Source: Saprospiraceae bacterium (lineage in GTDB: Bacteria > Bacteroidota > Bacteroidia > Chitinophagales > Saprospiraceae). From it: DNA of 64,000 nt. The position numbers and the translations under genes are program-made. This document shows, in pieces, positions 53,801-63,100 of the stretch (positions are counted from its first letter, which is position 1; every line of letters starts with the position of its first letter). The stretch covers positions 1 through 64,000 of the forward strand of contig JADJYH010000040.1 of the NCBI GenBank assembly GCA_016719855.1, written 5' to 3'. Below the pieces are notes generated by a model. That model had not been told where the DNA came from, made no database searches, and worked only from the letters and a program-made list of their open reading frames with translations.

Positions 53801-54684
53801 GCGATTTATTGAATGACGGTGGTACCTGGACGGCTTCTGTAGCGCAATACTGTGTCTCGGGTACAGTAACATTGCCTACTGCATTGTTACCAGCAGTTGA
53901 AGATTGCAACAATATTTCCAACCTATTCACGCCCTGCGATTGCTACGAAAGTGAGGGTGGTACCAGCAATTCGGGGAGCGGTATCGCCGAAGTCGTCAGC
54001 ACGGTTAGTAACGTGTTAATGAATCCAGGTAAAAGCCTTGGCGACGGGAAAATCGAGGCAGGAATGCTTGAAATCACCGGCGAAGAAGCAGCCGTGGACT
54101 GGATGTTGGTAGAATTGAGGGGTCTCGACAATGCGGGTGAGGTGCTGGGTTATTCAACGGTCATACTTCAGCGGGATGGCGACGTCGTAAACGAAGATGG
54201 CGATTCTGTCATCGTTTTCCCTGGCCTCAATGATGGCGATTATTACGTCTCAATCCGGCATCGCAACCACCTCGGCATCATGACCAACGCCCCGGTAAAC
54301 CTGACCATCAATGACCCGCTTTTGGTTGATTTCAGCGACCCTAACTTCCCTGTAAAAGGTGGCTCACTGGCTGGTAGATCGGTCAACGGCAAAAGAACTA
54401 TGTGGGGCGGCGACTTCAATGAAGATGGCAAGATTATTTACCAAGGCCCCTACAACGATGTTTTTTATCTGTTTTCACGAGTGCTGGCGGATGAAAACAA
54501 CATGACAAACCTGGCTAATTTTATCGTTCCCGGTTATGATTCGCACGACTTCAATCTGGACGGGTTGGTGATTTACCAAGGCCCTTATAACGACCGTGGA
54601 CTTTTGCTGTTCAATTCAATACTGGCACATACAGGAAATGGCTCCTTGCTGGCCAACTATATTGTGCTGGATTTAATACCTTGA
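47871..54684 (+). pseudogene. Giant surface protein, paralog B: shared C-terminal half with a large beta-helix/CHK insertion; two frameshifts
   Basis: About 2,271 residues after joining frames near 49774 and 49850. The signal segment is internal to a long N-terminus (LPLLAIAFLSAFLMPSFSWA, residues about 43-62). Order: calcium-like motif; carbohydrate-binding-like jelly roll (48165-48730; YRRTITGVYPNADVTVELWL); SprB-like and Ig-like domains; a discoidin-like domain (49290-49680); and PKD/Ig-like repeats with WSNGLGSGATKTVSP (49860-51110). Then a cadherin-like domain (51200-51460), an HYR-like domain, three H-type-lectin-like repeats (51785-52550) and the MRDNLR module (52820). Here a 1.2-kb insertion begins: two CHK motifs (52950-53190), then a G8-like/right-handed beta-helix segment (GNWTDAATWQGGLIPP, 53250-53930). 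The shared beta domain and two DxNxDG-IYQGP repeats follow, ending ANYIVLDLIP. Function unknown; probably a surface adhesin or matrix protein. Confidence 0.8.
52890..54060 (+). other. Insertion unique to paralog B: two CHK motifs plus beta-helix-like segment
   Basis: Relative to paralogs A and C, about 390 residues are inserted between the EPY motif and the 'VDWxxxELR' strand. Contents: VTVCHKYGTSGEATLSVPLS...GDYVGDC and VTICHKPGTSEQMTLNVSLL...GDVIGAC (two copies of a Cys-His-Lys motif unit); a G8-like start (TWQGGLIPP); then short repeated strands with Lys/Asp turns (LKLKDNSKLYVTGGSLTL-type) typical of right-handed beta-helices; and a Cys-rich close (CNNISNLFTPCDC). Confidence 0.65.
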
Positions 54685-54690
54685 TATTCA

Positions 54691-54723
54691 GGACTTTCCA
54701 GGCATAAAAAACCTGGAAAGTCC
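54691..54723 (+). terminator. Terminator after paralog B
   Basis: GGACTTTCCAGG (54691-54702) and CCTGGAAAGTCC (54712-54723) are perfect 12-bp arms around an A-rich loop, seven bases after the stop codon. The 215 bases from here to paralog C hold no other feature seen. Confidence 0.75.
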
Positions 54724-54937
54724 TTCCTCAAGTCTGGACTTGCTCACCAAAATTAATTAGGCACCCTGCGATGCCTGATATTTCTCATTTTACGAACTTC
54801 GAAGATTTCATCTGGCGGTTGTCTGGGATTATCTATTGATAATCGTGGCGCTCCGACAGGTGTTTTGATATTTTATTTCCTTCTCATCTGGTACTCACTC
54901 ATCGGCCATTATTTTCAAACTTTTTAATTACGTTCCG

Positions 54938-57900
54938 ATGAGACAAGTTAAAGCACTGAACTCAAAATTTTGGTTATTCGGCTACACGCTGGTTTTCAGC
55001 TTTGGCCTCATAACCCTGGCTATGGCGTCTGCCCCTGCAAGCCATTTGCCCACATCTACCGGGAAGAGTAGTTTCTCTTACCACATGTTTGAAACCTTGA
55101 AGGGTGTTATAGACGAATGCCTGAACGGTAATCATCGCTTTTTTCACCAATCAAGCGATTCACTGACGAGGAAAGGCAGGCAGTTTTTTTCGCCCCTGAA
55201 AACTGCTCAAACGGCATTGACGATGACGGAGATGGTTTCATTGACGGTGCCGACCCTGACTGCGGCTGCCTGCAAACCATCATGATGGTGGCCAGGGACA
55301 ATGGACAGATTTTGAGCGTCAACCTCTCTACAGGGGGCACCAGCAGCGTCGCCACTTCTTCGCCTTATGTCACTGGCAATCTGAATGCCCTTGCGGCCAA
55401 TGCCGATGACAACCTTGTTTATTATTGCAGTGGCAAGAAGGTTTACTATTGGTCGCCTTCATCCGGTACTCACGGGCAGGTTACCGACTTGACGGGGTAT
55501 ATCGGCAGCAATGAATCGTTGAGCAGTGGTGGCGGTGAGTATTTTAACGGTTACATATACCTTGGTACAGAGGCTGGAAATCCAGGCACTTCTCCCAAAA
55601 TATGGCGTTTGCCACTTGTTGCCGATGGGAAGTCGGCGTCGGGACCTCCCATCAATTTGAACGTACCCATTCCAGCCCAACTTTCTTGGGGCGATATGAT
55701 AGCTACTGCCGAGGGAGGCCAAACCGTTATTTATGGCATGGCAGCAGCCAGCAAGAGCTTTTTCTTTAAATACAATGTCAATACTGCTCAATATACGCTC
55801 ATAAGAAATGACTTGCCCACAGAAATGCAAATCGGAGTGGATATAAATGGGGATGCATGGGCCGGGAGTTTGTCCAGTGGCATGGTTCAAAAGATAAACC
55901 GGACAACCGGCTATTTCTATGGGAGTATTATTAATTTTGGTGGAAAAATATGGGATTTAACTGGGCCAATTAACTGCCCACAAGCTTTGGAAATTTGTGG
56001 AAATGGCTTTGATGACGACAATGATGGATATATTGATAACCAAGACCAGTACTGTCTTTGCCCAACAATTACGCCCATTGACGCTACCGCCCGCACAATA
56101 TGCGAAGGCGAAACGGTGACGTTCAACGTAAATACCAATGCGCCAAACCCGCCATATTCTTATATCGAGTATTACAGGTTCAATACGGTGCAGACAAATC
56201 CATATTTGTCAACCGACTCCAAAACATGGCTTGGTGAATTTGCCAATACCAATGGGAGCGGGGTTGTGTCATCAAATAATTTTCCAAATAGCACTTTAAC
56301 CAACCAGACCTACTATGTCTATGGTTGTGTAAAACCAGCGCCGCAATTTCCGGCAAGCTGTGCCCCATTGGTCGCATATACGATAGTCGTAAATCCAGCG
56401 GCCACGCTCAATGCGGGGTCGGATATTGCCATTTGCTTGGGTACGAGTGCCACCCTCACCGCACTTGCCTCCAATGCACCTGCCCCTTTAACTTATGCTT
56501 GGAGCAATGGCCTGGGCTCAGGCGCTTCCAAAACCGTCACACCAATAATAAATACGACCTATATCGTGACGGTAACGGCTGGAAACGGTTGCACCACCAC
56601 CGATGACGTGGCGGTTAATATAAACCCAACACCAAGCGTAAACGCTGGGGCGGATGTCTCCATTTGCCCCACCGGGAGCGCAACACTTACTGCCGTTGGC
56701 AGCAATGGTGTTGGCCCATTCACCTATAATTGGAGCAACGGGTTGGGCAGCGGTGCCGTGAAGACCGTCAGCCCCAATAGCACCACCACGTACACCGTAA
56801 CCATTACTGGCGGAAATGGCTGCATTTCCACCGACCAAGTGAAGGTCACGGTGGCCAGTTGTGTTGAAAACTGTACCAATGGAATTGACGATGACGGCGA
56901 TGGCCTTATTGATTGCGCCGACTCATCCTGCGGCATCATCATCGAGTCAGACACTTATTTCAGCATTTGCTCCGGCGACCAAGTGACGTTCACCGTTTAC
57001 GCGTCGGGCGGCAGCGGGGCGTATACGTATGCTTGGGACAATGGCTTGGGAACGGGTCAGACCAAGACGGTTTCACCGCTGGTCACTACGAATTATACCG
57101 TTACTGTTACGCCTACCGTCGGATGTACGGGAACCAAGACAATCCAAGTGGTGGTGGCAAATTGCCCGGAAGATTGCTCAAATGGCCTAGACGACGATTT
57201 TGATGGTTTGATTGACTGTGAAGACCCGGATTGCGCTTTGGTTGGTGCTCCCCAATTGGCGAACGATGACTATACGACCTGTCCCGGTACGGTTTACATT
57301 GACCGAGTTACCTACAACGACGGCAACCTTCAAGACCCTGCTTTCAGCATTTTTTCATTGCCTACACACGGCAATGTCACCATTGACGGTACCGGGAAGT
57401 TTACCTACACCCCTTCTGTTCAGTACTGTGGAATGGATGCCTTCGTTTATCAGGTTTGTAACCAGGCAACGGGCTGCTGCGGCCAAGCTACGGTGACCAT
57501 TTTCTTCGGTGACGCTCAGGCACCAGTCATGTTGAACCTGCCTGCCGACCTGACCATCAGTTGTGACGACGAGGTGCCATCGCCTTCTCAGGTCTTGGCC
57601 TACGATGCCTGTCCGGGTATTTACATGGCATTCGAAGAAACCACCAACCAGTATGTTAATGGGGCCTGCGAGTCATTCATCATCACGAGAACATGGACGG
57701 CCACCGACCTTTGTGGCAACTCGACAATTGGCGACCAAATCATCACGGTCGAGGACTTGACAGGCCCAGAAATTCAGCGACTCTACACTCTGTCCAACGG
57801 TAAGAAACTGATTTCTGGCAATGCCGCACTGACTTCCGAGCGCTGGAAATACGTGTCGTTTCCGATTACGTTCGGCACCGTTCCCGTGGTTTTCCCGCAA

Positions 57901-59590
57901 CTGACCTCCGAAGTCGAAAACCAAGCTGCCACCGTTCAACTGCGGAATATTACCACCCAAGGATTTGAGCTAAAGCTTATGGAACAAGAAGCTTCCACAG
58001 GCGCTCACTTGCCTGAAACAGTTTCATGGCTGGCGATGGAGAAGGGCGCTACCTACAACAGCAGCTTTGGATTGGATGCCAGCTCAATAGCCAATGCATC
58101 CAGTTCGCCAACCACGATAAACTTTAACCTGTCATTTTCGACCGTACCTGCCTTGATGGCCAGCCTGCAAACCACGAATGAGGTGGACGCTGCAACGCCC
58201 CGTTTCCAAAGCCTGTCCAATGCTGGTGCCCAGGTTTTCATTGACGAGGAATCGTCGAAAGACGGCGAGACCACCCATGCTGCCGAGTCGCTGGCCTACT
58301 TGGCCGTGACGGCTGGGGTGGACATCACGGATATGAATGGCGAATTCGTTGGTGAAACTGGCACTTTGAGCCTGACCAATACCTGGGCCTCGTTCCCGTT
58401 TCGGCACAAATACACCAAGCCAATTGTAATCATGGGCGGTGTTACGATGAGCGATGGCGACCCCGTGACCATCCGGGCAAAGAACGTGACGCCAACCAGC
58501 TTTCAGGCACGCCTGCAAGAATGGACCTACCAAGATGGTACGCATGGCGTGGAGCAGGTCAGCTACCTCATCGTGGAAGGTGGCATACCTGCCGACAAAG
58601 GCTACTATTAAAGCGACGAAACTCGTGCCGGGACAGACCATTTTTGCGCACGACAACTGCGACGACCAAGTCAACTTCGGCCAAACGGAGCTGGAGGAAA
58701 TGCAAGAGACCGGCATGTTGACAACCCGTGCCTGGCTGGCGATGGATGATTGTGGCAAAACCACCATCAACAGCCGCAACGACACTTGCACCATTGCAGC
58801 CTTACGGCTGAAAACGATACTCCACGGCCCGTTCTTTGGCAATGGTGGCACCAATTTGATGCGTGATGATTTGCGCACAAAAAACCTATTGCCAACCTTG
58901 GAACCCTACACTGGACTTTCCAATTTCCACCACGAAGGCAAGGGTGGGGGAGAGGTCCTGCAACCATCATTACTGGAAGTAGCCGGCCCAAATGCCATCG
59001 TGGATTGGATTTTTGTCGAAATCCGAGACTCCGTTGCCAGTGGCACAGTGCTGGCAACCAAGTCGGCGCTGCTGCAACGGGATGGCGATGTAGTGACTGT
59101 GGAAGGCTCGGACTTGCTCGTTTTCCCTACACTGCCGGAAGGCAAATACTACGTGTCCGTTCGTCACCGGAACCATCTCGGTATCATGTCGGATGCCACC
59201 GTGCTGTTGACCTCCATCGCCCCACCATTGGTTGATTTTACGGACTCCAAATTGGGCGTCAAAGGCTGGAACGAGGCCGGAAAACTGGCCAGTGGAATGC
59301 GCACGCATTAGGCGGGCGATTTCAACGGCGACCGAAGTGTCATCTACCAAGGCCCGAACAATGACATTTTTTACCTGTTTTCAAAAGTGGTTAGCGACCC
59401 GCTGAACACCACCAACCTGGCAAATTTCATCAGTATCGGCTATGACAGGACCGACATGGACCTGGATGGAAACATCATCTACCAAGGCCCCGGCAATGAG
59501 CGGGCGATGCAACTGTACAACACTGTGTTGAGCCATCCGGCCAACACTTCGTTCTTGGCAAACTTCATTGTAAGGGAGCATTTGCCGTAA
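54938..59590 (+). pseudogene. Giant surface protein, paralog C: beta-propeller-like N-terminus and shared C-terminal half; two frameshifts and an internal stop
   Basis: About 1,550 residues once repaired. The start at 54938 gives a signal peptide (GYTLVFSFGLITLAMASAPA). The frame changes within 55130-55190, where T6 and T7 runs occur, to join a calcium-like motif (ENCSNGIDDDGDGFIDG). Next is a beta-propeller-like region (55290-55960; NLVYYCSGKKVYYWSPSSG), Ig/PKD-like repeats with WSNGLGSGA (56050-57150), a cadherin-like domain (57240-57510), an HYR-like domain and three H-type-lectin-like repeats (57830-58600). The frame then shifts near 58608. The MRDDLR module (58855) and the YYVSVRHRNHLG domain (59145) follow. 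A TAG at 59309-59311 interrupts the first IYQGP repeat where A and B have Met-Trp. The remaining IYQGP repeats end ANFIVREHLP. It is the third tandem copy and the most damaged. Confidence 0.8.
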
Positions 59591-59771
59591 GTGGTTTGTC
59601 CAGTTAATCTTGACAGTTAGCGAAAGGGGTTTGGGGGCTTTGCCCCCAAGGAGCTACACCCCCGTCCCCGCCGCCTCCGGCGGCGGGGACGGGGGTGAAG
59701 TGAGTTTTCGGGGCGGCTGCGCCGCCCCAAGCCCCTTAGCTGAACACGTCAGGATTAACTGGACAAAACAC
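59591..59771. mobile_element. MITE-like element with 19-bp terminal inverted repeats
   Basis: The left end GTGGTTTGTCCAGTTAATC (59591-59609) matches the inverse complement of 59753-59771 at 18 of 19 positions; 15 inner bases are perfect. The interior (about 140 bases) is a chain of GC-rich hairpins: GGGGGC-TTT-GCCCCC, a CCCCGTCCCCGCCGCC/GGCGGCGGGGACGGGG stem, and GGGGCGGC-TGC-GCCGCCCC. No coding capacity. It starts on the base after the stop codon of paralog C and ends 25 bases before that gene's likely terminator. Confidence 0.65.
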
Positions 59772-59796
59772 TAAGTTCTAATGTTCTTTTTGTGCC

Positions 59797-59830
59797 AAAA
59801 GCGTGGCAGGCGAAAGCTTGTCACGCTTTT
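59797..59830 (+). terminator. Terminator displaced from paralog C
   Basis: AAAAGCGTGGCAGGC (59797-59811) pairs with GCTTGTCACGCTTTT (59816-59830; two G-U pairs) around a stable GAAA tetraloop and runs into TTAT. In paralogs A and B the terminator directly follows the stop; here it is about 200 bases away, beyond the MITE-like element. Confidence 0.7.
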
Positions 59831-60134
59831 TTATGTCCGTGTCATTTTTTGTTTGGAATGGTTTTTGGCGGATTAGGCTACAATCCTTCAGTTCGAATTA
59901 CTTCCCCCCTTTGCCCTGGTTGCATAAAATAAGCAGCGGGCCGTTTCCAATCAAGCACTATTCGAAGCAAACCTTCTACTAAGTCCACAACAACTCACCC
60001 TTAACTGAAAGTAATCCCCCCTACTGGCTTTCAGCCTTCGACGTATTCCATCCATTCGCAAAAAAAATGCTGCACCATGTACAGCCTATCGGGGCTTTGA
60101 CAAACGTGCAAGCTGGAAGATTAAATCAAGCAGC
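59831..60134. other. 304-base spacer before the SdrD-B repeat protein
   Basis: No gene, repeat or convincing promoter consensus was seen in this stretch. Confidence 0.4.
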
Positions 60135-63100
60135 ATGAAAAAGAGGATTACTTTTCACAAAGGGGTTCAGGCTATTGTATTGGTCGCAGTCCAATTGCTG
60201 GCCTTGAGTTTTCAGCCCGTTCACACCCACCATTTTGCCGCAAAGGTTTGTCAAATGGTTTCCAATAAGGTCAACCAACCGAGCTGCGACCTTGTGCTTT
60301 CCAGTTACGTCACCGATGCAAGCTGCGAACTGGTCGCCGATGGTGCCATTGACCTCGTGGTGAGCGGAAGTGGTGCGCCATTCACCTACGATTGGTCGAA
60401 CGACGGCGCTGATGTGCCCGACAACGACCCCCAAGACCTGAGCGGCCTCCCGGCAGGCAGCTACACGGTGACGGTGACCGATAATTTTGGTTGTGAAGCG
60501 GTGTTGATGGTACTGGTCGAGCAACCCACGGCGATACAAATTGCCGGTAATGTCGGCGACGTAACCACAGTAGGTGGCAACGATGGGTACGTTGACCTCA
60601 CCGTGAGCGGTGGCACACCCAATTACACGTTTGACTGGGACAATGACGGTGCCGAAACACCCGACGACGATACCGAAGACCTGTTTGACCTGGTGGCGGG
60701 AACCTATGTGGTGACGGTGACGGACGCCAATTTGTGTACGGGAACCGAAAGCTTCACGGTGGCCGACCCCCTGATTTTTGACCTTGCGCTTCGTAAAACA
60801 TTGGCCACCGGCCAATCCTATTCCGTCCTGCCGGGCGATCTCGTGACGTTCACGGTCACGGTGTTCAACCAAGGCCAATTGACCGCCACGAACATGCTCG
60901 TGATTGACTACCTGCCCGCCAACATGACTTTCAACGCTGCGCAAAACCCAGGTTGGGTCAACTTCGGGGCAGGGCCAACGCTGTTCATTTCCTCACTAGC
61001 ACCTGGAGCATCTTATTCCAAAAACCTCAAACTACAGGTAAGCCTCTCTGCCCCCAATGGCATCCTCAACAACTATGCGGAAATCAGTGCAGCCGACGAT
61101 GCTGACCCCAACACTGCTGACCCTCCTACCGATGTTGATTCGGAACCAAATGCGTTCCAGCTCGACGACCCGGGGGGACTTCCTGGCAGCCCAGCGGACA
61201 ACATCATCACCGGCGACGGCTCTGGAGCGCCCGGCTCCAATAACCCGTTGACGGACGAGGACGACCATGACGGTGCGGCAGTCCTCGTCAACACGCCGAT
61301 GCTTGGCCTCGGCAACCTCGTGTTTTTGGACTACGAAAACGACGGCGTTTTCAACAACTTGGATGAGGGTGTCCAAGGCGTGGAAGTTGAACTTTACAGC
61401 GTAGGCTTGGACCTAATACAAGGGACTTTCGACGACCAACTCGTTGATGTTCAGTACACTGACGATAATGGCGAATATTCCTTTTCCATACTCTCCGAGG
61501 GTTCCTACTACGTAATGCTCACTGGCAACGGCTTCCCCGCCGACCACGTTTCCTCCACTGGCGATGGCATTTACGACATGGACGGCGCAGGCGCTTACGA
61601 GCCAGCCACCGGCACGGACTTGGACGTGGACGGCACGGACGACGGCACCCAGATGGGAACAACCGTCATGTCCGAAGCCATCGAGCTGGCCTTTGGCACC
61701 GAGCCAGATGGCGACGATAACCTCACCGTTGACTTTGGCCTGTACGAACCGGTACCGGTGCCGACCCTTCGACTTGGCAACCTCGTGTTTTTGGACTACG
61801 ACAACGACGGCGTTTTCAACAATTCGGACATAGGCATCGAGGGCGTGGAAGTGGAGCTGTACGACGCAGGCCCCGACCAAACCCAAGGCACCCCCGACGA
61901 CCAACTCATTGCCAATCAATCCACTAATTTTTTCGGCGAGTACCTGTTCACGGGCGTGCTTGAGGGTTTTTACTTCGTGAAATTGAACGGCAACGGCATC
62001 CCCGTCAACTATATTTCCTCCACAGGGGATGGCGCTTTCGACATGGATGGTGCTGGTGCTTACGAGCCGGCCACCGGTACGGACTTGGACGAGGACGGTA
62101 CCGACGATGGCACCCAAATCGGGGCGATGGTCACGTCCGAGGTTATTGAATTAGCCTTGGGGACAGAACCTGATGGCGACGATAACTTCACCGTTGACTT
62201 TGGCCTATACGAGCCACAGCAAACGGCACTCAGCCTTGGCAACCTCGTGTTTTATGACAACGACAACGATGGCGTTTTCAACAATTCCGATGCTGGCATC
62301 CAGTATGTGGAGGTGGAGCTGTATGACGCAGGCCCTGACCACTTGAGGGGTACGCCCGACGACCAACTCGTTGACAATCAATCCACTAACTACTTTGGCG
62401 GGTACTTGTTCACCGGCCTGGCCGAGGGTTTTTACTTCGTAAAACTCAACGGCAATGGCATCCCCGCCAACCACGTTTCTTCCACGGGCGATGGTATTTA
62501 CGACATGGATGGAGCAGGTGCTTACGAGCCAGCCTCCGGCACGGACTTGGACGTGGATGGTACCGACGACGGCACGCAGATAGGAGCGATGGTCATGTCA
62601 GAAGTCATCGAGCTGGCCTACGGCACTGAGCCGGACGGCTACGCTAATTACACGGTTGACTTTGGATTGTACGAGCCGCAGCAACAGACACTCAGCCTAG
62701 GCAACCTCGTGTTTCTGGACTACGAGAACGACGGTGTTTTCAACAATTTCGACGCTGGCATCCAGCATGTGGAGGTGGAGTTGTACGACGCAGGCCCCGA
62801 CCAAACACAAGGCACTCCCGATGACCAACTCATTGGCAATCAGAGCACCAACTTCTTCGGCGAGTACCTGTTCACGGGCTTGGCCGAGGGTTTTTACTTC
62901 GTAACACTCAACGGCAATGGCATTCCCGCTACCCTTGTTTCCTCAACGGGTGATGGCGTTTATGACAATGACGGGAGCGGTGCCTACGAGCCAGCCACTG
63001 GCACAGACTTGGACGTGGACAACACCGATGATGGCACCCAAATGGGGGCGATGGTCATGTCCGAGGTCATCGAGCTGGCCTTCGACACTGAGCCAGACGG

